A DNA stretch of 64,000 nt. Origin: Lebetimonas natsushimae. GTDB taxonomy: Bacteria; Campylobacterota; Campylobacteria; Campylobacterales; Nautiliaceae. Both the position numbers and the translations under genes were made by a program. Position 1 is the stretch's first letter; each line of letters begins with the position of its first letter. Of this stretch, positions 48,775 to 57,227 are shown piece by piece. The stretch spans positions 372,001-436,000 of the forward strand of contig NZ_BDME01000002.1 of NCBI RefSeq assembly GCF_002335445.1, in the 5' to 3' direction. The notes beneath the pieces were generated by a model. That model saw nothing but the letters and a program-made list of their open reading frames with translations, ran no database searches and was not told the origin of the DNA.

Positions 48775-49755
48775 ATGAAAACTCAGTATATTTTTTCAAT
48801 GGGTGAGATTAAAAGAAAAGATAATTCCATTGCTTTTAGAAATGAAAAAGGCTGGAAATATATCCCGGTTGAAATGGTAAGAGAACTTTATTTTATGAAT
48901 GAAGTCAGTTTAAATTCAAAATTTTTGGATTTTTGTGCAAAAGCCGGGATAGTTTTACATTTTTTTAATTATTTTGGAAATTACAGCGGAAGTTTTTATC
49001 CAAAACGAAAATATATAAGCGGAAATCTGACAATCGCTCAGGTAAAAGCGTATGAAAATGATAGATTAACTATTGCGAAAGCAATTGTTTTAGGAATAGC
49101 CGAAAATATTTATGAAGTTTTGTATCATTATTACAGACACGGAAAAAGTGAGCTTAAAAATTTTTTAACATATTTAAGAGAGGATATTCCAAAATTTATT
49201 GAAAAAGCAGACAATATAAATAAACTGCTTTTTATTGAGGGAAATATTTGGGCCGGATTTTATGATAATTTTAAATATTTTCTGCCGGAAGACTTTTTGT
49301 TTAATAAAAGGGTAAAAAGACCTCCCGATAATCCGATGAATGCACTAATTTCTTTTGGAAATACTTTGCTTTATACAAAAACAATTACGGCAATTTACCA
49401 GACACATTTAGACCAGTCTATAAATTTTTTTGCATTTACCAAGTGAGAGCAGGTTTAGTTTGAGTTTGGATTTAAGCGAAGCTTTTAAGCCTGTTATTGT
49501 ATTTAGAACGATTTTTGATTTGGTAAACAGGAAAAAATTAAAAGTTGAAAAACATTTTGAAAAAAATTTAATTATGCACTTTTAAATGAAGAAGGCAAAA
49601 AAATTTTTATAGCTGCTTTTGAAGAGAGATTAAATGAAAAATTTAAACACTCAACCTTAAAAAGAATGGTAAGTTATAACAGTGCAATAAAACTTGACGG
49701 ATATAAACTTATAAAATTTTTGATTCAAAAAAGCCTTTTAAACCATATAGCCTGA
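48775..49755 (+). pseudogene. cas1: cas1 integrase gene with two compensating frameshifts
   Basis: The frame from ATG 48775 (MKTQYIFSMGEIK) matches Cas1 up to TITAIYQTHLDQSI, including the catalytic Glu in LLFIEGNIWAGFYDN, then stops at 49446. The next frame continues with Cas1 sequence ([35 protein letters not shown]) from about 49427 to 49560, and the original frame resumes ([20 protein letters not shown] ... LLNHIA) to TGA at 49753-49755. Together they give a full-length Cas1 of about 326 residues. The shifts fall at a T7 tract (49425-49431, one extra T) and near an A7 tract (49560-49566, one base missing). As read, the product lacks the catalytic His and Asp. Confidence 0.88.
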
Positions 49756-49762
49756 AAGATAA

Positions 49763-50065
<303 letters not shown>

Positions 50066-50216
50066 TTTCCAACCTCATTTTTATTGATATCCTTTAAAAA
50101 TCCCGATACAATGGCAAAAATAAAGAGTTGATTGATAATTTTTTGTTTTTTTAATTTTGATTGGAAAAAGTCGAAATTTTGGGACTGCATCTTTAAAAAA
50201 GCCCGAAATTCAATGT
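50066..50216 (+). promoter_or_regulatory. CRISPR leader
   Basis: A 151-base AT-rich non-coding stretch lies between cas2 and the first repeat. It is the leader by position, because the decayed repeats are at the opposite end and the repeat polarity (3' end ATTGAAAC) implies plus-strand transcription. No strong -35/-10 pair is clear. The sequence CCGATACA near 50103 matches an internal piece of the repeat. Confidence 0.65.
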
Positions 50217-51102
50217 GTTTAACCGATACATTTAGTGTATTGAAACGCTTCTTTTTTATTCCTAAATAATTCAACCCGATTTGTTTAACCGATACATTTA
50301 GTGTATTGAAACATACAACGAGCTTTTTTTAACTCCTCAGCAACAATTGTTTAACCGATACATTTAGTGTATTGAAACTTTAATACCTTAATATAACTTT
50401 TATAATCATTTAAAAGTTTAACCGATACATTTAGTGTATTGAAACATCTCTTCTTTTGGGTAATATTTGCCTTTTTCAAGTTTAACCGATACATTTAGTG
50501 TATTGAAACTCAATAAAAATTTGACCTTTTATTATTGCTTTCTCGTTTAACCGATACATTTAGTGTATTGAAACTTATTATTCTTTTGATTATTTGTTTT
50601 TAAATTAATGTTTAACCGATACATTTAGTGTATTGAAACCGTCTTAGATAAAGTTTTTCCCATTCAATTTCTTCACCGGTTTAACCGATACATTTAGTGT
50701 ATTGAAACAAAGCAACAAACCCACTAATCATAACGCTTATAGGGTTTAACCGATACATTTAGTGTATTGAAACTTAGTGTTGTTATAAGAGAAAGTTTGT
50801 GATACTTCATGTTTAACCGATACATTTAGTGTATTGAAACAAATCTTTTAATTGTATAAATCGTGAATCCATTTGGTTTAACCGATACATTTAGTGTATT
50901 GAAACATATTATTAGAACCAGAATTTGAATTAGAAGAACCGTTTAACCGATACATTTAGTGTATTGAAACAAATCGCTTTTCTCCAAAATATACTTATGC
51001 AATGCACATTTAACCGATACATTTAGTGTATTGAAATAAAATATTATTTGGACAAGGTTTTATCTGATCTTGATTTAATTGATACATTTAGTATACAAAG
51101 AT
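50217..51102 (+). CRISPR. Type I-B CRISPR array, 14 repeats and 13 spacers
   Basis: The repeat is 30 bases, starting GTTTAACC and ending ATTGAAAC, with an internal hairpin ATACA-TTTAG-TGTAT. Twelve identical copies start at 50217, 50283, 50349, 50416, 50480, 50545, 50610, 50679, 50744, 50811, 50876 and 50941. Copy 13 (51008-51037) differs at its first and last base. Copy 14 (51073-51102) is degenerate, mainly in the 3' third. Spacers are 34-39 bases, mostly 35-37. The ATTGAAAC end is the typical 8-nt crRNA handle left by Cas6. The distal decay places the active end near cas2. Confidence 0.97.
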
Positions 51103-51108
51103 ATCTAT

Positions 51109-51137
51109 TTGACTACCTTTTAAATTTTCTTTATAAT
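51109..51137 (+). promoter_or_regulatory. Promoter of the FlgR-like regulator gene
   Basis: TTGACT (51109-51114), 17 bases, TATAAT (51132-51137), starting 7 bases after the last degenerate CRISPR repeat. It is followed by GAGGGGAG and a GTG start at 51160. Confidence 0.75.
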
Positions 51138-51159
51138 TTGTAAAAAAGAGGGGAGATAG

Positions 51160-52275
51160 GTGAAAATAGCGGTTGTTGAAGATGATATAAATATGAGAAA
51201 GTCCTTATCGCTTGCTCTTAAATCCGAAGGATATGAAGTTGTTGAATTTAGAAATGCTATTGATGCATTAAAAAAACTTGATAATTCTGTTGATCTGATA
51301 ATTTCTGATATTACAATGCCGAGAATGGATGGGATTGATTTTGTAAAAGAATTAAACGGTAAATATGAGGTGATTTTAATTACCGGAAACGCCACTTTAA
51401 ACAGAGCGATTGAAGCACTGAGGCTAGGGGTAAAGGATTTTTTGACAAAACCGTTTGAGATTGAAGATTTAATAACTGCAATTGAACGAAACAGGAAAGT
51501 GGTAACTAAAACAAATGGTAAAAAAGTTTCTGTTAAGCCTTCTTTTATAGCCGAAGATGAAAAGACAAAAGAAGTTTTGGAAATAGCCAAAAAAGTAGCT
51601 CCTACAACTGCTAGTGTAATGCTTTTAGGTGAGAGCGGGGTTGGAAAAGAAGAGTTTGCAAAGTTTATCCACGAAAACAGCGGAAGAAGCGGAAAATTTA
51701 TTGCCATCAATATGAGTGCAATACCTGAAAATTTGATAGAAAGTGAGCTTTTTGGATTTGAAAAAGGCGCTTTTACAGATGCGAGTTCTTCTAAACCCGG
51801 ACTTTTTGAATTGGCGGAAGGTGGAACTCTTTTTTTGGATGAGATAGGTGAAATGCCTTTTAATCTTCAGGCAAAACTCCTCAGGGTTCTTCAGGAAAAA
51901 GAAATTTATAGACTTGGAAGCACAAAAGCAAAAAAAATAGATGTAAGAATTATAAGTGCCACAAACCAAAATATCGATGAACTTATTAAAAACAATAAAT
52001 TCAGGGAAGATTTATATTACAGACTTGCTACAATTCCAATTAAAATTCCACCTCTAAGAGAGAGAAAAAAGGATATAATTCCAATTGCAGAAGATATTTT
52101 GACAAAAACTATAAAAGAATATAATTTAGAAGAAAAAATATTAAGTGAAGAAGCGAAAGAAACCCTTTTGAATTATGAATTCAGAGGTAATATAAGAGAG
52201 CTTATCAATATTATTGAAAGAGCGGCAATTTTGAGTGGTAAAGTGATAACAAAAGAAAATTTATTTTTATTATAA
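51160..52275 (+). CDS. NtrC-family response regulator without DNA-binding domain (FlgR-like)
   Basis: A 371-residue regulator. The receiver domain (residues 1-115) has DD at 8-9, phospho-acceptor D50 (LIISDITMPRMDG) and K87 (LTKPF). The sigma54-interacting AAA domain has Walker A GESGVGKE (157-164), GAFTDASSSKPGLFELAEGG and EIGEMPFNLQAKLLRVLQE. It ends at ITKENLFLL with no Fis-type helix-turn-helix. Helicobacter FlgR, which activates sigma54 flagellar genes, also lacks this domain. The start is GTG at 51160, supported by GAGGGGAG. Confidence 0.85.
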   Translation: MKIAVVEDDINMRKSLSLALKSEGYEVVEFRNAIDALKKLDNSVDLIISDITMPRMDGIDFVKELNGKYEVILITGNATLNRAIEALRLGVKDFLTKPFEIEDLITAIERNRKVVTKTNGKKVSVKPSFIAEDEKTKEVLEIAKKVAPTTASVMLLGESGVGKEEFAKFIHENSGRSGKFIAINMSAIPENLIESELFGFEKGAFTDASSSKPGLFELAEGGTLFLDEIGEMPFNLQAKLLRVLQEKEIYRLGSTKAKKIDVRIISATNQNIDELIKNNKFREDLYYRLATIPIKIPPLRERKKDIIPIAEDILTKTIKEYNLEEKILSEEAKETLLNYEFRGNIRELINIIERAAILSGKVITKENLFLL

Positions 52276-52284
52276 GGAGAATAA

Positions 52285-53340
52285 ATGTATAATGTAGCGA
52301 TTGTGGGAGCGACAGGAGCTGTTGGAGAAGAATTTTTAAGGGTTTTGGAAGAATATGATTTTCCAATTAAAAAACTTGTGCCTCTTGCAAGTGCGAGAAG
52401 TGTTGGAAAAGAAGTTGAATTTAGGGGTGAGAGTCTAAAAGTAAAAGAATTAACCTGTGATGTATTTAAAGAAGAAGAAATTGATATAGCATTTTTTAGT
52501 GCGGGCGGAAGTGTAAGTGCAAAATTTGCGCCATGTGCAGTAGAAGCCGGGGCAGTTGTTATTGACAATACAAGCCATTTTAGAATGGACCCTGACGTGC
52601 CTTTGGTTGTTCCTGAAGTAAATCCGGATGATATAGCATTATGGAATAAAAAAGGAATAATTGCAAATCCTAACTGTTCCACTATTCAAATGGTAATTTC
52701 CCTTGCTCCGCTTCACAGAGAATTTAATATTAAAAGAGTAGACGTTGCAACATATCAGGCTGTAAGCGGAGCCGGTAAAAAAGGGATGGAAGAGCTGTTT
52801 GAACAGATGAGGGCTATATTTAATTTTAAACTTGATAAAAAAGTTGAAGAAAGAGAAGTTTTTCAATATCAAATTGCCCTAAATGTAATTCCACATATTG
52901 ACAAATTTATGGACGGTGGATGGAGTAGGGAAGAGCTTAAAATGGTAAATGAAACTAATAAAATTATGCATTCAAAAATAAAAGTTGCAGCAACCTGTGT
53001 GAGGGTTCCTGTTCTTAGAAGCCACAGTGAGGCTATTAGCATTTATTGTGAAAAACCGGTAAATGTGGAGAGAGCCAGAGAAGTTTTGGCAAATTTTCAA
53101 GATGTAAAAGTAATTGACAATCCTGAGAAAAATGAATATCCAATGCCTATCATTGCAACTGATACCGATTATGTATATGTAGGTAGAATTAGAAAAGATT
53201 TATATGATGACAATGTACTTCATTTCTTTAATGTTGCAGACCAATTAAGAGTCGGAGCGGCTACAAATGCCGTAAGAATTGGCCTTAAATGGATAGAAAT
53301 GGAAGGCGAAGCCTTTTTAAAGGGTAAATATGGAAAATAA
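52285..53340 (+). CDS. asd: Aspartate-semialdehyde dehydrogenase
   Basis: A 351-residue NADP-dependent enzyme on the Lys/Met/Thr/diaminopimelate route. The Rossmann motif is GATGAVG (8-14), and the catalytic Cys is C131 in NPNCSTIQM. The C-terminal half has the substrate His region LRSHSEAISI. AAGGAG precedes the ATG. It overlaps the next gene by 11 bases. Confidence 0.96.
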   Translation: MYNVAIVGATGAVGEEFLRVLEEYDFPIKKLVPLASARSVGKEVEFRGESLKVKELTCDVFKEEEIDIAFFSAGGSVSAKFAPCAVEAGAVVIDNTSHFRMDPDVPLVVPEVNPDDIALWNKKGIIANPNCSTIQMVISLAPLHREFNIKRVDVATYQAVSGAGKKGMEELFEQMRAIFNFKLDKKVEEREVFQYQIALNVIPHIDKFMDGGWSREELKMVNETNKIMHSKIKVAATCVRVPVLRSHSEAISIYCEKPVNVERAREVLANFQDVKVIDNPEKNEYPMPIIATDTDYVYVGRIRKDLYDDNVLHFFNVADQLRVGAATNAVRIGLKWIEMEGEAFLKGKYGK

Positions 53341-53857
53341 AAGAGGATTAATAGAAACTATTTTTGAAAGTACTTTATGGAATAGCAGGCTTATAGTGAT
53401 TTTGGCTGTGATTTTCGGTATGTTTGGAGGAATTGCTCTGTTTTTTATTGCAAGTTATGATATTTGGGAGATGATGGTTGAAACTTATAAATTCTTTTTT
53501 ACTCATTACCATCCGGAGCACTTCCATGCAAAAATAATAAGCGGAATAATTGGTGCTGTTGATTTATATCTGATTGCCGTTGTTATGCTTTTATTTTCAT
53601 TTGGTTTGTATGAACTTTTTATTTCAAAAATTGATGATGCGGAAAATAGCGAATCCGGAAGTAAAATTTTAGCTATACACAATTTGGATGAGCTTAAAGA
53701 CAAGCTTGGAAAAGTTGTTGTAATGGTTTTAATTGTAAGTTTTTTTAAAAAAGTTATAAATATGGATTTTTCTACACCTCTTGAGATGATGTATTTAGCA
53801 GGGAGTATTTTAGCGCTTGCCTTAGCACTTTATTATATGCATAAAGGCGCTCATTAA
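53330..53857 (+). CDS. YqhA-like (UPF0114) membrane protein
   Basis: A 175-residue protein with four membrane helices. The start FESTLWNSRLIVILAVIFG and the central VDLYLIAVVMLLFSFGLYELF are typical of UPF0114/YqhA. The function is unknown in the family. It is coupled to asd by an 11-base overlap. Confidence 0.85.
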   Translation: MENKRGLIETIFESTLWNSRLIVILAVIFGMFGGIALFFIASYDIWEMMVETYKFFFTHYHPEHFHAKIISGIIGAVDLYLIAVVMLLFSFGLYELFISKIDDAENSESGSKILAIHNLDELKDKLGKVVVMVLIVSFFKKVINMDFSTPLEMMYLAGSILALALALYYMHKGAH

Positions 53858-53879
53858 AAAAATTAAAAAAAAGGTTAAT

Positions 53880-54782
53880 ATGAAATATATATTCGGCCCT
53901 GTGGCTTCCCGCCGCTTTGGAATGAGCTTAGGAATTGATTTAAGTCCTGATAAAAAAAGGTGCAATTTTGATTGTATCTACTGTGAATTAGAACCGGCTA
54001 AGCCAATTATGGAATATGATAATCCTCCCAAAGTTGATGATATTTTTGAAGAAGTAAAAGAGGCTGTGGGGAAATTCGAATTTGATGTATTGACTATTAC
54101 AAGTAACGGTGAGCCTACCCTTTATCCAAATTTAAATGAATTGATTGATAAATTAAAAACACTCAATAAAAAACTTTTAATTCTCAGTAATTCCTCTACA
54201 ATTATGAAAAAAGATATTCAAAATGCCCTAAAAAAACTCGATATTGTGAAACTTTCCCTTGATGCGGTAACCCCGTCTGTTTTTAAAAAAATTGATAGAC
54301 CTGCAAAAGGTATAAATATAGAAAAAATAATAAATGGAATTATTGAATTTCGAAAAATTTATAATGGTGAGCTTATTATTGAAACTTTAGTGGTTAAAGG
54401 TATTAATGATAGAGTTGATGAATTTAAGAATCTAAATGAAGTTTTAGCAAAAATAAATCCTGATAGGGTGGATATTTCCACAATAGACAGACCACCTGCA
54501 TACAGGGTTGAGGGTGTAAGTATTGAGAGACTTTTTGAACTTGCTGAATATATAAAAAATCAAAATATTTTTATCCCAACACGTGAGAAAATAAATTATA
54601 AAATTGAAAATCTGACAAAAGAAGAACTTCTTGAAACTCTTAAAAGAAGACCTTTTAGCGAAAGTGATGTGAAAAATATTTTAGATGAGCATACTTTAAA
54701 ACTTTTTAATGATTTGGAAAAAGAAAAATTACTAGAAGAAATTTGGGTGGGGGGAGTTAAATTTTATAAGGCTTTGGTATGA
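53880..54782 (+). CDS. Radical SAM protein (COG0731 type)
   Basis: A 300-residue radical SAM enzyme. The cluster motif is CNFDCIYC near residues 25-32, preceded by FGPVASRRFGMSLGIDLSP, which is typical of COG0731 (wyosine-synthetase-like). SNGEPTLYP follows as the SAM-binding GGEP-type motif. The C-terminal winged-helix-like extension (LLETLKRRPFSESDVKNILD) looks regulatory or nucleic-acid binding. The substrate is unknown. Its stop overlaps the next ATG. Confidence 0.82.
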   Translation: MKYIFGPVASRRFGMSLGIDLSPDKKRCNFDCIYCELEPAKPIMEYDNPPKVDDIFEEVKEAVGKFEFDVLTITSNGEPTLYPNLNELIDKLKTLNKKLLILSNSSTIMKKDIQNALKKLDIVKLSLDAVTPSVFKKIDRPAKGINIEKIINGIIEFRKIYNGELIIETLVVKGINDRVDEFKNLNEVLAKINPDRVDISTIDRPPAYRVEGVSIERLFELAEYIKNQNIFIPTREKINYKIENLTKEELLETLKRRPFSESDVKNILDEHTLKLFNDLEKEKLLEEIWVGGVKFYKALV

Positions 54783-55273
54783 GGGAATTTTTTAATATTT
54801 TTAAGATATTAATTGCCGTAGATGTCGGCATTATTGTTTTTTGTTTTTTAGAACATAATCTTTTGTGGCTTTATAATAGCCAGATAGCGTTCTTTTCAAC
54901 TTCACTTATTATTTTGGGTAGTTTTATCGGATATGCTGGAATGGTTAGGAGAAATTTAGAAAATGGAAACGTAGGAGAAGATGTTTTAAAAAAATATGAA
55001 GACCCTTATAATTTGGATGATGAAGAAGAAGTTGAAATTAAAAAAATAAAAAAAGAAAAATTAAAATGGTATGAGGCAGTTTTACTTAATTTTAAAGGTG
55101 GAATGAATATAATAAGGATTTTAGGTTATGTTTTTTTGGTTGCCGGGTTTTTATATCTAGCTAAAACAAACAGATTTGATACTTTAAGTTTTCTTTTTGG
55201 AGTAACTATTGTTCCTGCTGTGACCTTTATTTATCTTTTATTTTATAAGAAAAAACTTAGTAAACTTGATTGA
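54779..55273 (+). CDS. Four-span membrane protein, unknown
   Basis: A 164-residue protein with hydrophobic segments at about residues 8-26, 34-52, 110-128 and 136-155. An acidic/basic cytoplasmic loop (YEDPYNLDDEEEVEIKKIKK) lies between helices 2 and 3. I do not recognise a family. It overlaps the radical SAM gene by 4 bases. Its last codons overlap the HAIR-like operator of the next gene. Confidence 0.6.
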   Translation: MREFFNIFKILIAVDVGIIVFCFLEHNLLWLYNSQIAFFSTSLIILGSFIGYAGMVRRNLENGNVGEDVLKKYEDPYNLDDEEEVEIKKIKKEKLKWYEAVLLNFKGGMNIIRILGYVFLVAGFLYLAKTNRFDTLSFLFGVTIVPAVTFIYLLFYKKKLSKLD

Positions 55274-55299
55274 CAATCCTTCAAGGATTATTATATAAT
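55265..55299 (+). promoter_or_regulatory. Promoter with HAIR-like operator
   Basis: TTGACA (55270-55275), 18 bases, TATAAT (55294-55299). The -35 box is enclosed by CTTGATT-N7-CTTCAAG (55265-55285), which matches 11 of 14 positions of the HspR repeat consensus and has the CTTGA-N11-TCAA spacing seen at clpB. CTTGAAGG (55313-55320) forms a further inverted copy near the ribosome site. Confidence 0.65.
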
Positions 55300-55328
55300 A
55301 ACAATAATAATACTTGAAGGAGGGGATG

Positions 55329-56411
55329 ATGGCTAGAATTTATGGAAAAGTTGAAGATATTAAAGATATAAGCAGGATTAACTGTATTATTAGAGATGAA
55401 ATGTTAAAAGTGGAAGATGAAGCGGAATTAAGCGAGCTTAAAAAAAGAAGCGACTATTTATGTACTCTTACATATTCTCCTTTCTGGCAAAAAAAATTTG
55501 AAAATGAAATAGATAAATTAAGAGAAGCTGCTATTGAAGAAAACAGGATTACTGTAAAAACAGCAAATATAATTGCCAAATATAAGGGATTCGATAAAGA
55601 ATATTTTCCTTGGAAAAAAGAAATAGATATTGAACATCAATTAAAACAGATTCCTCAAACTGTAATTGACGAATTAACAAAAAATATTTTTTCATTAAAA
55701 TTAAGTCTTGATATTTTAGAGGATTTAAGGGAAGAATTTTGTGATATCAGAAAAGCAATGGTTTTATGTGAAAATGTTGAATGTTTGAATAAATTGAAAA
55801 ATGCAGTTGATATTTTATCAATACTTCCTTATTTGGAAAGTTTTAATTCTCATTTTGATGAAGGTATTTTGGCTGCAATTGATAAATTGATACTAGCCGA
55901 AAAAGAAAGAAGTGTAAAACTTGCTAATATTATTGCTGAGGTTAACGGATTTGATGTTTATTACCAAAGTGTAAGTGTTAATGATTTTGAATTTAAAAAT
56001 AATGAAGAAATTAATACATATATGAAAAAACTATTGGTAGAAGAAAAAAAATCTGAAACCTATATTCCAACCGAGGCTAAATATGAAAAAGGTGCAAAAG
56101 TTTACTGGCTTGTATATTATTTGCCAAAAAGGAAAAGAGATTATGCAAAAAGAATATATTTACCTGAGAAAATAAGAAATGTTAAAATTGTAGGCCCTGA
56201 TTATTTTGTAAACAGATTTGGAAACAAGGTTTGGGGTATTAAAATAGAGTATGAAAATGAAGTAAGAGAGGCTGATATTGTAATTAGAGGTAAAAAAATT
56301 CATCTTCCAACAAGATGGATTAAAAGAGAAAAAATTGTACCTGTTCCGAAAGATGCAGAAAATATCAGAATAACAGAGGAAAAACCAAAAAGCGCTATGG
56401 ATATTGCATAG
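55329..56411 (+). CDS. Unknown protein with internal duplication, heat-shock-type promoter
   Basis: A 360-residue soluble protein that I do not recognise. Residues 60-92 and 180-212 contain a repeated motif (TVKTANIIAKYKGFDKEY and SVKLANIIAEVNGFDVYY), each at the end of a helical unit of about 80 residues, which points to a tandem duplication. The C-terminal part (250-345) is beta-rich and basic (KGAKVYWLVYYLPKRKRDYA, VWGIKIEYENEVREADIVI). I chose the ATG at 55329 for its spacing from AAGGAGG; the ATG at 55326 is an alternative. A stress role is inferred only from the promoter. Confidence 0.65.
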   Translation: MARIYGKVEDIKDISRINCIIRDEMLKVEDEAELSELKKRSDYLCTLTYSPFWQKKFENEIDKLREAAIEENRITVKTANIIAKYKGFDKEYFPWKKEIDIEHQLKQIPQTVIDELTKNIFSLKLSLDILEDLREEFCDIRKAMVLCENVECLNKLKNAVDILSILPYLESFNSHFDEGILAAIDKLILAEKERSVKLANIIAEVNGFDVYYQSVSVNDFEFKNNEEINTYMKKLLVEEKKSETYIPTEAKYEKGAKVYWLVYYLPKRKRDYAKRIYLPEKIRNVKIVGPDYFVNRFGNKVWGIKIEYENEVREADIVIRGKKIHLPTRWIKREKIVPVPKDAENIRITEEKPKSAMDIA

Positions 56412-57186
56412 TGCTTTTATAAGCAAAGAAACTACTGAAAAATGTAAAATAAGTTAAAAATGTAGTAATACCTACGAAAACGGGTATTACTACTAAAGTT
56501 ATATTCGGATTATTAAATATTGTAGGAAAAATATAAAATAGATATGCAAATGAAAGAATTGAATATATAACTGATAAAATAATTGACCATATCAAATAAA
56601 TTAAAAAATATTTTAAATTGAATGTTTTTATCCAGAATTTAAAATCAATTAAAGAACTTAAAATTGACAGAAAAGCCCCTTTGAAATCTTCTTTGTCTAA
56701 TGCTTCTCCCAGTTTTCCCAAATATATGTAACTGAAAAATAAAAAATAAATTAAATATATTCCAAGCATAATCTGGGCTATAAATGATGCGTTTTGTATA
56801 TTTAATAAAAATGAATGGGGATCTGCAAGCAGATATACGCTACCGCTGAAATTTAAAATTATTACAAATAAAAACATCCAGAAAGAAATTATTATAAAAT
56901 TGCCAAGAAGTATTCCGGTTGCTGTTGGAATAAAATGAAATAAAAAACTGCTGAGAGGCTGAATTTTTAAATTATGGAAATATTCATCAATATTTGCTGT
57001 ATTTTTAACCAAATATATTAAAAATCCCCCTATACTTAAATAAATCATTTTTTCCAAAATAAACGCAACTATACTGATTACCGGATATGCTTCAATGAGT
57101 GTGAAAATGGATACAAGTAAAATTACAATCAATAATTTTTTCCATTCCGCAAAAGTTGTAAATGTGTATTGAAAAATTTCTTTCAT
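56395..57186 (-). CDS. Multi-span membrane protein, unknown
   Basis: A 263-residue protein with about six membrane helices (near residues 16-38, 40-60, 84-112, 130-155, 190-218 and 225-255). It has no charged motif that would suggest a transporter family, and I do not recognise it. It is convergent with the duplicated unknown gene (17-base overlap) and divergent from asnB. Confidence 0.6.
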   Translation of the reverse strand: MKEIFQYTFTTFAEWKKLLIVILLVSIFTLIEAYPVISIVAFILEKMIYLSIGGFLIYLVKNTANIDEYFHNLKIQPLSSFLFHFIPTATGILLGNFIIISFWMFLFVIILNFSGSVYLLADPHSFLLNIQNASFIAQIMLGIYLIYFLFFSYIYLGKLGEALDKEDFKGAFLSILSSLIDFKFWIKTFNLKYFLIYLIWSIILSVIYSILSFAYLFYIFPTIFNNPNITLVVIPVFVGITTFLTYFTFFSSFFAYKSTMQYP

Positions 57187-57227
57187 TTAAGCCCTTTTTG
57201 TTAGAATTCTATCAAAAAAGGCTACTT

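Noticed and set aside
50100-50112. CCGATACA in the leader as an extra CRISPR repeat
   Set aside because: Only 8 bases match and the spacing to the first repeat does not fit, so it is probably chance or a leader motif.
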